This document shows, piece after piece, positions 41,497 to 51,068 of a DNA stretch of 64,000 nucleotides. The stretch is taken from the NCBI GenBank assembly GCA_018366035.1, contig JAGZIW010000003.1, forward strand, positions 62,001 to 126,000, written 5' to 3'. Each line of letters starts with the position of its first letter. The first letter of the stretch is position 1. Made by a program: the position numbers and the translations under genes. This stretch comes from Butyricicoccus pullicaecorum. GTDB lineage: Bacteria > Bacillota > Clostridia > Oscillospirales > Butyricicoccaceae. The notes under the pieces are model-generated. The model was given only the letters and a program-made list of their open reading frames with translations. It was not told the DNA's origin and did not search any database.

Positions 41497-44085
41497 ATGG
41501 CACAATTAACACCTATGATGCAGCAGTACTTCGAAATCAAGGAGAAGTGCCGCGATTATATCTTGTTCTATCGTCTCGGTGATTTTTATGAGATGTTTTT
41601 TGACGATGCTGTCTTGGTGTCCAGAGAGCTGGAACTTACATTGACCGGCAGAGAATGTGGTCAGGAAAAGCGTGCGCCCATGTGCGGTGTACCCTATCAT
41701 GCAAGTGAAACATACATCGGCAGACTGGTACGCAAAGGATATAAAGTCGCAATCTGTGAACAGGTGGAGGATCCAAAGTCTACCAAGGGATTGGTGAAGC
41801 GTGAGATTGTGCGCATGGTCACTCCCGGGACGGTCATTGAAGCCTCTATGCTTGATGAGCACAAAAATAATTTTCTATGCTGTCTGTATGCAGAGGGACA
41901 AAATACGGGCGTCTGCTTTGCAGATATCTCAACCGGAGAGATGTATGGTGTTCTGACACAAAGCACAGGAGAACTCTTCAGCGAAATTTCTCGCTTTATG
42001 CCACGCGAATCCCTGCTTGGCGGCACAGCGGCAGAAGATACGGTTCTGCACGCATTTCTCAAGGAGCGTATGGAATCTATTTTTTCTCCCTTACCCGATG
42101 AAGCGTTTGCCGAGGAACTCGCGTTACAGGCGGTGTCTCAATGCTTCGGAGTAGAGGTTATTGAAAAGAACGCTCTGAACGAGAATGTACTTTTATGCAA
42201 GGCGTTGGGAGGACTGCTGCATTATTTGGAAGAAACCCAAAAGAGCAGCCTTGGCAGTCTCAACACACTCTATATCTATCAGCATGGACAGTATATGGAG
42301 TTAAATCTCACTGCAAGACGAAATCTGGAGCTGTCCGAAACCATGCGCACCAAGGAGAAAAAGGGATCTCTGCTCTCTGTCATCGACCGCACAAAAACGG
42401 CAATGGGTTCGCGTATGATTCGCCAGTGGCTGGAAAAACCGCTCTTGAATCCAATCCACATTCAAAAACGACAGGCAGTGATTACAGAGCTTGTCGATGA
42501 TGCGTTATTGCGCGCAGAAATCGGGGACAGCCTCAAGCAAATGTTTGATATGGAGCGCCTGATTTCCCGAATCGTCTATGGTACTGCAAACTGTCGAGAC
42601 TTGCGTGCCATGCACATGTCTCTTTCTCATCTGCCGGCACTGCGGGAACAGCTTTCGCAGATCGATGTCCCGCTTATGAATGAACTCAATGCCCGCATTG
42701 ACCCGCTCGAAGATGCCTGTGCGCTGATTGGCGCGGCAATCGTGGAGGAACCTCCGGTATCAGTACGCGAAGGCGGACTGATTCAAGCAGGTTTCCGTCC
42801 AGAAATCGATGAGCTTCGGGAACTTGCTTCCGGCGGCAAAGGAAAGATTGCGGAAATCGAACAGCGCGAACGCGATGCGACAGGTATCAAAACGCTGAAG
42901 ATTGGATATAATCGCGTATTTGGCTATTATTTAGAGGTCACAAAAACCAATCTGGACGCTGTTCCTGCCCATTATATTCGCAAGCAGACTCTTGCAAACT
43001 GTGAGCGCTATATCACAGATGAACTCAAGCAGCTCGAAGGGCAAGTGCTTAGCGCACAAGAGCGTCTGGTTTCGCTGGAATATGATTTGTTTTGCAGTAT
43101 AAGGGAAGAAATCGCGCGGCAGGTACACCGTATCCAGCGTACAGCACATGCACTGTCCAATGTAGATGTGCTGCTTGCCCTGAGCGATCTTGCAGCAGAT
43201 GAACACTATATCTGCCCAGAGGTCGATCTCTCCGGTCGAATCGAAATTCGGGACGGACGGCACCCTGTCGTAGAAAAGATGCTCAAGGGCACAATGTTTA
43301 TTCCCAATGATACATTGCTCGATCAGGCAGATAACCGTACTGCCATCATTACCGGCCCTAATATGGCTGGTAAATCAACCTATATGCGGCAGGTGGCCCT
43401 CATCACCATTTTGGCACAGATAGGCTCTTTTGTTCCGGCATCTGCAGCCCGCATTGGTGTGGTAGACCGAATCTTTACCCGTGTGGGTGCTTCAGATGAT
43501 TTGGCAAGCGGTCAATCTACTTTTATGGTGGAAATGAGTGAGGTTGCCGAGATTCTGCGTGGTGCAACCCATAACAGCCTCTTGATTTTAGACGAAATCG
43601 GACGCGGCACCTCCACATATGATGGCATGTCCATTGCACGCGCAGTTGTTGAGTATGTCGCAGACAAAAAACGTATTGGCGCGCGAACCTTATTTGCAAC
43701 ACACTATCATGAATTGACTGCACTTGAGCAGCTGCTCTCCGGCGTCAAGAACTATAACATTGCAGTCAAAAAGCGCGGCGATGATATCACGTTTTTACGC
43801 AAAATCATTCGCGGCGGTGCAGATGACAGCTATGGAATTGAAGTCGCAAAGCTTGCAGGTGTCCCCACACAGGTTATTAAGCGTGCCAAACAAATCCTTG
43901 CTGAGCTGGAATCACATACTGCGGTATTGCCTGTCACACAGGAGGCTCCGCCAGATGATCAGATTTCCATGGTGGATTTGAGCCTGAGTGCGTTGGCAGA
44001 CCGTCTGCGTGCAATGCGGCTTGACACCATGACTCCCATTGAAGCCCTGACCGCTCTGCATGAACTGCAGCGAATGTTGGATTAA
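41497..44085 (+). CDS. mutS: DNA mismatch repair protein MutS
   Basis: MutS recognises mismatches. The 862-residue product has the mismatch-binding Phe-x-Glu motif in LGDFYEMFFDDA near residue 36, the Walker A GPNMAGKST near residue 622, the Walker B ILDEIGRGTSTYDG and the dimerisation end with ALTALHELQRML. AAGGAAAC precedes ATG 41497; the upstream part of the open frame overlaps miaB and is not used. mutL follows after 23 bases. Confidence 0.98.
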   Translation: MAQLTPMMQQYFEIKEKCRDYILFYRLGDFYEMFFDDAVLVSRELELTLTGRECGQEKRAPMCGVPYHASETYIGRLVRKGYKVAICEQVEDPKSTKGLVKREIVRMVTPGTVIEASMLDEHKNNFLCCLYAEGQNTGVCFADISTGEMYGVLTQSTGELFSEISRFMPRESLLGGTAAEDTVLHAFLKERMESIFSPLPDEAFAEELALQAVSQCFGVEVIEKNALNENVLLCKALGGLLHYLEETQKSSLGSLNTLYIYQHGQYMELNLTARRNLELSETMRTKEKKGSLLSVIDRTKTAMGSRMIRQWLEKPLLNPIHIQKRQAVITELVDDALLRAEIGDSLKQMFDMERLISRIVYGTANCRDLRAMHMSLSHLPALREQLSQIDVPLMNELNARIDPLEDACALIGAAIVEEPPVSVREGGLIQAGFRPEIDELRELASGGKGKIAEIEQRERDATGIKTLKIGYNRVFGYYLEVTKTNLDAVPAHYIRKQTLANCERYITDELKQLEGQVLSAQERLVSLEYDLFCSIREEIARQVHRIQRTAHALSNVDVLLALSDLAADEHYICPEVDLSGRIEIRDGRHPVVEKMLKGTMFIPNDTLLDQADNRTAIITGPNMAGKSTYMRQVALITILAQIGSFVPASAARIGVVDRIFTRVGASDDLASGQSTFMVEMSEVAEILRGATHNSLLILDEIGRGTSTYDGMSIARAVVEYVADKKRIGARTLFATHYHELTALEQLLSGVKNYNIAVKKRGDDITFLRKIIRGGADDSYGIEVAKLAGVPTQVIKRAKQILAELESHTAVLPVTQEAPPDDQISMVDLSLSALADRLRAMRLDTMTPIEALTALHELQRMLD

Positions 44086-44108
44086 CAGAGAAAGGAGACA
44101 GATGCTTC

Positions 44109-46100
44109 ATGCCGATTATTCAAGAACTATCCAGCCATCTTGCCGACTTGATTGCCGCCGGTGAGGTGGTGGAGCGCCCCGCCTCAGTTGTGAAGGAGCT
44201 TGTAGAAAACGCAATCGACGCGGGAGCAACACAGATCACCGTAGAAATCGAGCATGGCGGGATTTCATATCTGCGTATTGCGGATAATGGAATTGGTATG
44301 GCTCCAGAAGACGCACCCATCGCATTTCGCCGGCATGCAACCAGTAAACTACGCACAGAACAAGATCTTGCTTCCATCGGAACCCTTGGATTTCGTGGAG
44401 AAGCACTTGCCGCCATTGCATCGGTCTCACGGATTGATCTATTTACAAAGCAGGCCGATATGCTTGCGGGCACACATATTCATTTGGAAGCTGGTACAAT
44501 CACAGAACAAGATGATGCCGGTTGTCCGGAGGGGACAACGATCATTGTCCGCGACTTGTTTTTTAACACCCCCGCACGAATGAAATTCCTGCGCAAAGAC
44601 TTTACAGAGGCAGGCTATGTGGTTTCAGTTGTGCAGCATGCCGCCATGTCCCGTCCCGAAATTGCGTTTACTATGATTCGAGATGGCAGACAGATGTTTG
44701 CAACATCTGGAAAAGGGAAGCTGATCGCACCCGTGTTTTCCGTGTTCGGAAAAGAAATGACAGCAAATCTGATTGAGGTTCCCAAATTTTCAAGAGATGC
44801 GCTCACGGCATGGGGATATATTACAAAGCCACATGCCGGACGCCCCAATCGCTCCATGCAGCACTTCTTTGTAAACGGACGTTATATCAAGTCGCGTGTC
44901 ATGCAGGCAGCCTTTGAGGAAGCCTATCGCAATCAAATCATCACTGGAAAATATCCGTCAGGTGCAATATTTCTAACAATTCCTTTACATCTTGTCGATG
45001 TTAATGTGCATCCGGCAAAAACAGAAGTCAAGTTCGCACAAGAAAAAGCAGTCTTTGACACCATCTATATCGCCTGCAAGAATGCTTTGGAGCAGAATGA
45101 CAATATTCCGGAGATTCGGGCTTCTGACAGCAAAAAACCCGCTCGCGAGGATCATGTCAGCAGAGAGCAGCTCTCTGTCACAACTGCTTTGCAGGAGGCA
45201 GATGCGCAGCAGACGCCAACTGTATCTGTGTCACAAGAAAAGCCAGATACTGAAAAAACAGTCCCAGCAGCAAGCGGCATATCATCTAAAGAAGCCCCCA
45301 AACAGCGTTATCCTGTGGTAGATACCTATGAAATGTTGGGGCGTACCATCAAGATACATACCTTACAGCAAACGGAAGGCGCGCCGGAATCCTCTATGAA
45401 GCTGCACCAGAGACAAATTAAAAAGCCATATATCGATGCAGATGATTTTGACGAGGAGCTTGGCTGGGATTATCTGCCGCAGGTTGCAGCCGCTGTCCCA
45501 GAAAAGAATACCGCTTCACAGGAGAACGAAATATCCAAAGCCCGCGTTTTAGGTGAAGCATTTCACACCTATATTGTGGCAGAAGATGAAAAGGGGATCG
45601 TGCTTATTGACAAGCATGCTGCCCATGAACGCATGATTTTTAACCGGCTGCGCACACAAGCGGAAATCCCACGGCAGGCACTTCTAACCCCTGTCATTGC
45701 TGAGGTGAATGCCGCGGAATATGCAGCACTGTCCGAACAGTTAGACGAAATCCGAAAAATCGGATTTGCAATCGAATCCTTTGGACAAAACAGCTTTGCA
45801 ATTCGTGAAATTCCTGCATATCTGGACTGTGCAGAGATTCCAGAAACCTTGTGTGAAATGGCAGATAAACTGATGAGCAGCCGTGCACCGGTGCCCGACC
45901 GATTGGACGACCTGATTCATACGGTTGCCTGTAAATCCGCTATTAAGGCAGGTATGGATACCTCTCTTACAGAAATGCAGGATTTCTGTAACCGTGTGCT
46001 GGCAGATCCGGCAATTACAAGCTGTCCGCATGGCCGCCCTGTCACCGTGCGGCTCAGTCGGTATGAGCTTGATAAAATGTTTAAGCGGGTGAATCAATAA
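44109..46100 (+). CDS. mutL: DNA mismatch repair protein MutL
   Basis: MutL couples MutS to strand incision. The 663-residue product has the GHKL ATPase motifs (ELVENAIDAGATQI, IADNGIGM, SKLRTEQDLASIGTLGFRGE quoted to 20) and an acidic, variable linker (about 340-480). In the C-terminal domain, the endonuclease motif DQHA-xx-E-xxxx-E appears as DKHAAHERMIFN, with Gln replaced by Lys and the final Glu by Asn, while ACKSAIKAG and SCPHGRP are intact. Nicking activity is therefore likely but not certain. It stops 2 bases before miaA. Confidence 0.97.
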   Translation: MPIIQELSSHLADLIAAGEVVERPASVVKELVENAIDAGATQITVEIEHGGISYLRIADNGIGMAPEDAPIAFRRHATSKLRTEQDLASIGTLGFRGEALAAIASVSRIDLFTKQADMLAGTHIHLEAGTITEQDDAGCPEGTTIIVRDLFFNTPARMKFLRKDFTEAGYVVSVVQHAAMSRPEIAFTMIRDGRQMFATSGKGKLIAPVFSVFGKEMTANLIEVPKFSRDALTAWGYITKPHAGRPNRSMQHFFVNGRYIKSRVMQAAFEEAYRNQIITGKYPSGAIFLTIPLHLVDVNVHPAKTEVKFAQEKAVFDTIYIACKNALEQNDNIPEIRASDSKKPAREDHVSREQLSVTTALQEADAQQTPTVSVSQEKPDTEKTVPAASGISSKEAPKQRYPVVDTYEMLGRTIKIHTLQQTEGAPESSMKLHQRQIKKPYIDADDFDEELGWDYLPQVAAAVPEKNTASQENEISKARVLGEAFHTYIVAEDEKGIVLIDKHAAHERMIFNRLRTQAEIPRQALLTPVIAEVNAAEYAALSEQLDEIRKIGFAIESFGQNSFAIREIPAYLDCAEIPETLCEMADKLMSSRAPVPDRLDDLIHTVACKSAIKAGMDTSLTEMQDFCNRVLADPAITSCPHGRPVTVRLSRYELDKMFKRVNQ

Positions 46101-46101
46101 T

Positions 46102-47040
46102 ATGAAAAACCTCATCTGTATTACAGGCCCTACTGCCAGCGGAAAAACCGCACTTTCCATTGCACTTGCACAGAGACTTCACACAGAAATCATATCTTCG
46201 GATTCCATGCAAATTTATCGGGGCATGGATATCGGAACGGCAAAGCCAACGGCAGCCGAGCAAAAAGGTGTTCCGCACCACATGATCGATATTATAGATC
46301 CCAGCGAACTATTTTCGGTTGCACGCTATACCGCACTTGCAGATGCCTGTGCACAAACACTTTTGTCTGCCGGTAAAATTCCGATTGTTGTCGGAGGAAC
46401 CGGTCTATATCTCGATGCACTGATTGCGGGCAATGCCTTTACCGGAGATGAAACCGATCATCGGATTCGGCAGAAATATGAAAAAATGGCAGATGAACAG
46501 GGAAATCTTGCGGTACATGCCTGCCTTGCCGCAGTCGACCCGCAGGCAGCGGAGCGACTGCACCCCAATAACCGGAAACGGGTCATTCGTGCGCTCGAAG
46601 TATTTGAGCAGACTGGTATGACACTCGATGCGTGGAATATGAAGAATAAGCCTGCCGTACCCAAATATGACGCTGTTAAAATTGGTCTTTGTCCCACAGA
46701 GCGAGAAACCCTCTATCAGCGCATTAACCAGCGAGTCGATCAGATGATGGAAGACGGACTGTTAGCGGAAGCACAGCGGTTATGGGAATCCGGTCAGTTG
46801 ACAGGAACCGCTGCACAGGCAATCGGATACAAAGAACTTGTGGATTTTTTGGAAGGGAAGTGTTCTCTGGAGGATTGTGTGGAAACATTGAAATGCCGAA
46901 CCCGAAATTACGCCAAAAGACAGCTGACATGGTTGAGACGTGACCCAACTGTACACTGGATCACATACGACGCACATTCGGATTTTGCCGAAGTGCTTCA
47001 GCGTTCGACAGATTATCTTGCAGAGCAGGGTATACAATAA
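46102..47040 (+). CDS. miaA: tRNA dimethylallyltransferase MiaA
   Basis: MiaA prenylates A37 of tRNAs reading UNN codons. The 312-residue product has the P-loop ITGPTASGKTALSIALAQ at residue 6, SSDSMQIYRGMDIGTAKPT, the conserved VVGGTGLYLDALI and the C-terminal RNYAKRQLTWLRRD. It begins 2 bases after mutL and is followed by hfq. Same pathway as miaB upstream. Confidence 0.97.
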   Translation: MKNLICITGPTASGKTALSIALAQRLHTEIISSDSMQIYRGMDIGTAKPTAAEQKGVPHHMIDIIDPSELFSVARYTALADACAQTLLSAGKIPIVVGGTGLYLDALIAGNAFTGDETDHRIRQKYEKMADEQGNLAVHACLAAVDPQAAERLHPNNRKRVIRALEVFEQTGMTLDAWNMKNKPAVPKYDAVKIGLCPTERETLYQRINQRVDQMMEDGLLAEAQRLWESGQLTGTAAQAIGYKELVDFLEGKCSLEDCVETLKCRTRNYAKRQLTWLRRDPTVHWITYDAHSDFAEVLQRSTDYLAEQGIQ

Positions 47041-47075
47041 ATCCAGAATTTTACAAATAGATGGAGGGTATTCTT

Positions 47076-47324
47076 GTGAAAAACGATATCAATTTACAGG
47101 ACGCATTTTTGAATGTAGTGCGTCAGCAGGGTCAGGTGATCACTGTTATTTTGATGAATGGTTATCAAATGCGCGGCGTCATTCGTGGATTTGACAGCTT
47201 TATTGTCATGCTGGAAAGCGATGGCAGACAGCAAATGATTTATAAACATGCGATTTCGACTATGATCCCAACACAGAGGGTCGAGTTTTATACCCGACGG
47301 GAGGAACGCATGGCAGGCGAATAA
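47076..47324 (+). CDS. hfq: RNA chaperone Hfq
   Basis: The 82-residue Sm-like protein has LQDAFLNVVRQQGQVITVIL, the Sm1 segment NGYQMRGVIRGFDSF and the Sm2 motif YKHAISTMIP, followed by a short C-terminal tail. GGAGGG at 47063-47068 lies 7 bases before GTG 47076, which I take as the start; ATG 47061 overlaps that site. miaA-hfq is a classical neighbour pair. Confidence 0.95.
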   Translation: MKNDINLQDAFLNVVRQQGQVITVILMNGYQMRGVIRGFDSFIVMLESDGRQQMIYKHAISTMIPTQRVEFYTRREERMAGE

Positions 47325-47334
47325 GGAGACCTTC

Positions 47335-48573
47335 ATGTTCCAAAAAAAGCAAATCCGGAAATATATTACACCCCAGCGTGTCCTAATTTCCGGTATTATC
47401 GTCATGAGCAGTATTTACCTTGTGGTGCAGTCAGTCAAAGCAATGTCTATGGGGGTTGTATCAACCCCCGCCGATTATGTCACAATAGATGACTCGATTC
47501 CAGCAGAGGGTTGGTTTGTACGCAGCGAAACCGTAACAGAAGGCACCTCCAGCAGCACGGTCAAGCATATTGTGAGCAATGGCGAAAAAGTACAGGCACA
47601 GTCAGCACTTGCTGTCGTATATGCTGATGAAACCATCATGGACGCAAGCCGACGGCTGGAGGAAATCAATGCAGAGCTGGAACTGTTAAATACTGCGCTG
47701 CAATCTGCGGGAAATTACACAAACGACAACACAAAAACAGAGCAGCAGATGATTGTTCAGATGCAGAATCTATCTGCTCTGGTAGATGACGGCATGCCAA
47801 CAGGAGCCGCAGACACAGCCACACAGATTCGAAAGTTATCACTGCGACGCAATGCCTCAGACCTCAATATCGGAGAATTACGCTCACAAATCGTTGCACT
47901 GGAAAATGAGAAAAACGGGCTGATCGGCAGAGTATCCGGAAAAAGTACAACCATCAGTGCACCTGCTTCCGGATATTTTTCGGAGGTTGTAGACGGATAT
48001 GAGACGATCTTAACTCCTGAAAAGTTACAATCCATGACACCAGAAGCTTTTCGTACCCTGACCCAGCAAAAGGTCAGTCCACCTGATGGAAAGCTTGGCA
48101 AGATCATGAATGGGTTCCAGTGGGAATTCGCTGCGATACTGGACAAGACCTCTGCTGAGCGGCTCAAAGTCGGACAAGATGTAACGCTCAAATTTTCACA
48201 GATTTCTGCAAACGTGGCAGCAAAGGTTGAGTCTATTACACCAGACGCAGAAAACAAAGAGGCTCTGGTTGTATTCTCCAGTACCACGGTCAACGGAGAG
48301 CTTGTCTCTATCCGTCAGCAAAAGGTAGATATTGTATTTGCCAGTTATACTGGACTAAAGGTTCCGGTCTCTGCAATCACCATGAACGAAAAATCGCAGA
48401 TCGGCGTCTATATCCTAACCGGAAATACGGTGCGGTTCAAAAATATCACCCCAATTTATAAAGGTTCCGAATATTACATTGTGGAAAAAGGTATGACAAA
48501 TTCCGATCTGGTGATCGGTGATGCAATCATCACACAGGCGACCGGATTAAGTGATTTGAAGGTGATGAAATAA
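47335..48573 (+). CDS. HlyD-family adaptor-like membrane protein
   Basis: The 412-residue protein has one N-terminal membrane segment (VLISGIIVMSSIYLVVQSV), a lipoyl-like segment (SNGEKVQAQSALAVVYADET), a coiled coil (about 105-200) and a second lipoyl half (TISAPASGYFSEVVDGYETI), then a barrel part with ASYTGLKVPVSAITM. No transporter gene is near; instead it precedes yggS-sepF-yggT-divIVA and its stop overlaps the yggS start. This suggests a cell-envelope or division role and not simple efflux, which is inference from context. Confidence 0.82.
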   Translation: MFQKKQIRKYITPQRVLISGIIVMSSIYLVVQSVKAMSMGVVSTPADYVTIDDSIPAEGWFVRSETVTEGTSSSTVKHIVSNGEKVQAQSALAVVYADETIMDASRRLEEINAELELLNTALQSAGNYTNDNTKTEQQMIVQMQNLSALVDDGMPTGAADTATQIRKLSLRRNASDLNIGELRSQIVALENEKNGLIGRVSGKSTTISAPASGYFSEVVDGYETILTPEKLQSMTPEAFRTLTQQKVSPPDGKLGKIMNGFQWEFAAILDKTSAERLKVGQDVTLKFSQISANVAAKVESITPDAENKEALVVFSSTTVNGELVSIRQQKVDIVFASYTGLKVPVSAITMNEKSQIGVYILTGNTVRFKNITPIYKGSEYYIVEKGMTNSDLVIGDAIITQATGLSDLKVMK

Positions 48574-49316
48574 TGATAGAGACAGAATACAAAGTGCTTG
48601 TGGAACGTCTGCAATCGGTAAAATCAAGAATTGCAGACGCCGCACAGAAGGCAGGGCGGGATCCGTCAGAAATCTTGCTCGTTGCGGCAACCAAAATGAA
48701 TGATGCAGAACGTGTGCAGGCTGCAATCCGGCTGGGACTGACTGCCTGCGGAGAAAATCGTGTGCAGGAACTGCTGGAAAAATATGACAGGCATGCCTAT
48801 GATGGTGCGGATCTTCACTTCATCGGAACGCTGCAAACAAACAAGGTAAAATACCTCATTGGAAAGGTATCTCTCATTCAATCTGTCGGGTCAATTAAGC
48901 TCGCAGAATGTATTGCAAAAGAGGCAAAAAAACATGAAATCTGCCAAAATATCCTGCTGGAAGTTAATATTGGACACGAACAGGCAAAAAGCGGATTTCT
49001 TCCGGAGGCGCTTTCTGAGGCGTTGGAAATACTTCCGAAATTGCCGAATATCCACATCTGCGGTCTGATGGCAATCCCGCCAATTTCGACGAAGCAGGGG
49101 GAAAGCCACAGGTATTTTGCAGAAATGCAACAACTATTTGTTGACATATCCACAAAAAAATACGATAATGTATCTATGGACTATTTGTCTATGGGTATGA
49201 CAGCTGACTTTGAACAGGCCATTGCTTGTGGTGCAAACATTGTGCGTGTCGGCACTGGTATCTTTGGCCGTCGTCCATATGCACAAACCAATGTGGTTAT
49301 GGGCAACCTAGAATAA
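48573..49316 (+). CDS. yggS: PLP homeostasis protein YggS (YlmE)
   Basis: YggS binds pyridoxal phosphate on a TIM-barrel and controls free PLP. The 247-residue product has the PLP lysine in LLVAATKMNDAERVQ, CGENRVQELLEKYD, HFIGTLQTNKVKYL and the phosphate-binding LSMGMTADFEQAIACGA with VRVGTGIFG. The YlmE position before sepF matches Bacillus and clostridial division clusters. The start overlaps the previous stop by one base. Confidence 0.95.
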   Translation: MIETEYKVLVERLQSVKSRIADAAQKAGRDPSEILLVAATKMNDAERVQAAIRLGLTACGENRVQELLEKYDRHAYDGADLHFIGTLQTNKVKYLIGKVSLIQSVGSIKLAECIAKEAKKHEICQNILLEVNIGHEQAKSGFLPEALSEALEILPKLPNIHICGLMAIPPISTKQGESHRYFAEMQQLFVDISTKKYDNVSMDYLSMGMTADFEQAIACGANIVRVGTGIFGRRPYAQTNVVMGNLE

Positions 49317-49357
49317 GAAAAATTATTAAGTTTATCCACACAAAGGAGTTTTGGAAT

Positions 49358-49819
49358 ATGGCATCGATCAAAGGTTTTCTCGACTGGGTAAAGGGCGAGG
49401 ACATGGAAGAGGATTTCGATGATTTCGCACCGGTACAGCGGGAAGAGGATCTGGAAGACGCTTCGCCAGCACGAAACACTTACACACAAACAGCTTCCTC
49501 GGATGCCAGCCGTAAGGGAAATGTTGTAAACATTAACGCAACGGCTCAGCTGGCTGTCGTTCTGGTCAAGCCTGACCGCTTTGAAAATGCAGCCGAAATT
49601 GCAGATCATCTCAAAGAAAAGCGTACTGTCGTCTTGAATCTCGAACAGACCAATAAAGATGTTGCGCGGCGCCTTGTTGACTTTCTCAGCGGCGTAGCGT
49701 ATGCACAGGAAGGAAAAATCAAAAAAGTTGCAAACAGCACTTTCATTATCACCCCATACAATGTAGACATTCTTGGGGATCTCATTGATGAGCTGGAAAG
49801 CAACGGACTTTATATTTGA
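49358..49819 (+). CDS. sepF: Cell division protein SepF
   Basis: SepF anchors and bundles FtsZ at the division site. The 153-residue product has the N-terminal membrane-binding amphipathic helix MASIKGFLDWVKG, an acidic linker and the C-terminal SepF domain (VVLVKPDRFENAAEIADHLK, RTVVLNLEQTNKDVARRLVD, FLSGVAYAQEGKIKKVANST). AAAGGAG lies upstream of ATG 49358. Part of the yggS-sepF-yggT-divIVA group. Confidence 0.95.
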   Translation: MASIKGFLDWVKGEDMEEDFDDFAPVQREEDLEDASPARNTYTQTASSDASRKGNVVNINATAQLAVVLVKPDRFENAAEIADHLKEKRTVVLNLEQTNKDVARRLVDFLSGVAYAQEGKIKKVANSTFIITPYNVDILGDLIDELESNGLYI

Positions 49820-49832
49820 TTGAAGGATTAGC

Positions 49833-50105
49833 GTGTTTTCTTATTATTTTATTTATTTAGTCGCCCAGCTTATCCGACTGTTACAGTTCTTTATGCTGGC
49901 TCGTGCGATTTTTTCATGGTTTCCACAGGCGCGCGGCAGTAAAATTGGCGAGCTGCTTTATCTTGCAACCGAGCCCATTATCATGCCATTTCGTGCGCTG
50001 CTCGATCGCATAGGTGCGTTTCGCGGCTTTATGCTGGATATTCCCTTCCTTTGTGCCTTTTTGGCACTGACAATCGTGGAGAGTATCCTATACAGTCTGG
50101 TATAA
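49833..50105 (+). CDS. yggT: YggT family membrane protein (YlmG)
   Basis: The 90-residue protein has two hydrophobic regions (FIYLVAQLIRLLQFFMLARA and FLCAFLALTIVESILYSLV) flanking the conserved PIIMPFRALLDRIG loop, as in YggT/YlmG. GTG 49833 is the start, after AAGGATTAG. These proteins are linked to division and membrane organisation; the exact role is unknown. Confidence 0.92.
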   Translation: MFSYYFIYLVAQLIRLLQFFMLARAIFSWFPQARGSKIGELLYLATEPIIMPFRALLDRIGAFRGFMLDIPFLCAFLALTIVESILYSLV

Positions 50106-50116
50106 CAGCGTGCGGC

Positions 50117-50140
50117 GGCCGGAGAGACTCCGGCCATTTT
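50117..50140 (+). terminator. Hairpin after yggT, partial terminator
   Basis: GGCCGGAG and CTCCGGCC form an 8-bp stem around AGA, followed by ATTTTG. The weak T-run suggests partial termination before divIVA. Confidence 0.6.
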
Positions 50141-50189
50141 GCCTTGCAGGAAAAGAGAATCACTTCATTTATTTCGGAGGATAAAAACT

Positions 50190-50993
50190 ATGCTGACGGT
50201 TCAGGAAATTCAGGCATTGACCTTTGAAAAGGCAATGTTCAACGGATATGATCCAAAGTCGGTGGACGAAGTCATCGAACAGATTACCGAGGATTATGCC
50301 GCAATGCAGAAGGAAAATGCTGCACTGAAAGCGAAAATGAAGGTGCTTGTTGACAAAATCGATGAGTATCGTTCGGTAGAAGACGGTATGCGCCGCGCGC
50401 TTGTCTCTGCACAGGGAATTGCGCAGGAGACACTTGATAAAGCCAAACTTGAATCTCAACAAATTATAGATGAGGCGAAGGTCAAGTATGAAATGCGTGT
50501 CAAGGAGTTGAAAGCCGAGATTGCAGCTGAGGAGCAGCGTTTAGAACTTGCCAAGAAAAACAATGCAGATTTTCTGAGCAAGATGACAGCGGTCTACGAC
50601 GCGCAAAAAAAGATTTTGGTCAAGCTTGCAGCAGCCCCAGAACTGCAGCCAACTGAGCCGAGTGAGGAAGACTATACCGAAATGTCGATTCCGCCTTTGC
50701 CAACAGACATGCAGGAAACTGCTACGCCGCAGACAGCCGGACAGGCAGATGACAAGCTGCCGCATGTTCCCCGCAACGAGGAACTTCCCGCAGATGCGAA
50801 ACAGTATGTAGAGGCGCAGAAGGAAAAGAAATTTACCATTTCGGAAATCAACCTTGCCTCCAGCAAACAACAGCAGGCACAGCAGCAGCAAGCACTCGCA
50901 ACGGATACCCAGCGCCTGCATGAGCAGGCAACGGCACGGTTCGATTTTGGCGAATTAAAATTCGGTGCAGACTACAAGCCCGAAAATGATTGA
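50190..50993 (+). CDS. divIVA: DivIVA domain protein
   Basis: The 267-residue protein has the DivIVA N-terminal domain (LTVQEIQALTFEKAMFNGYD, PKSVDEVIEQITEDYAAM) and a long coiled coil to about residue 150, then a Pro/Ala/Gln-rich C-terminal region (QQQAQQQQAL). DivIVA senses negative membrane curvature at poles and septa and directs division or sporulation proteins. CGGAGG precedes ATG 50190; upstream codons in the open frame are not used. Confidence 0.93.
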   Translation: MLTVQEIQALTFEKAMFNGYDPKSVDEVIEQITEDYAAMQKENAALKAKMKVLVDKIDEYRSVEDGMRRALVSAQGIAQETLDKAKLESQQIIDEAKVKYEMRVKELKAEIAAEEQRLELAKKNNADFLSKMTAVYDAQKKILVKLAAAPELQPTEPSEEDYTEMSIPPLPTDMQETATPQTAGQADDKLPHVPRNEELPADAKQYVEAQKEKKFTISEINLASSKQQQAQQQQALATDTQRLHEQATARFDFGELKFGADYKPEND

Positions 50994-51068
50994 CCTATGA
51001 TGGAACTCCATTCCGGTTCGCAAAAAACCGATAAAGAGAGATAGAAACGAAAGGACGGAAACGGTACA

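Noticed and set aside
50994..51068. T-box leader for ileS
   Set aside because: The region is too short and lacks the T-box sequence.
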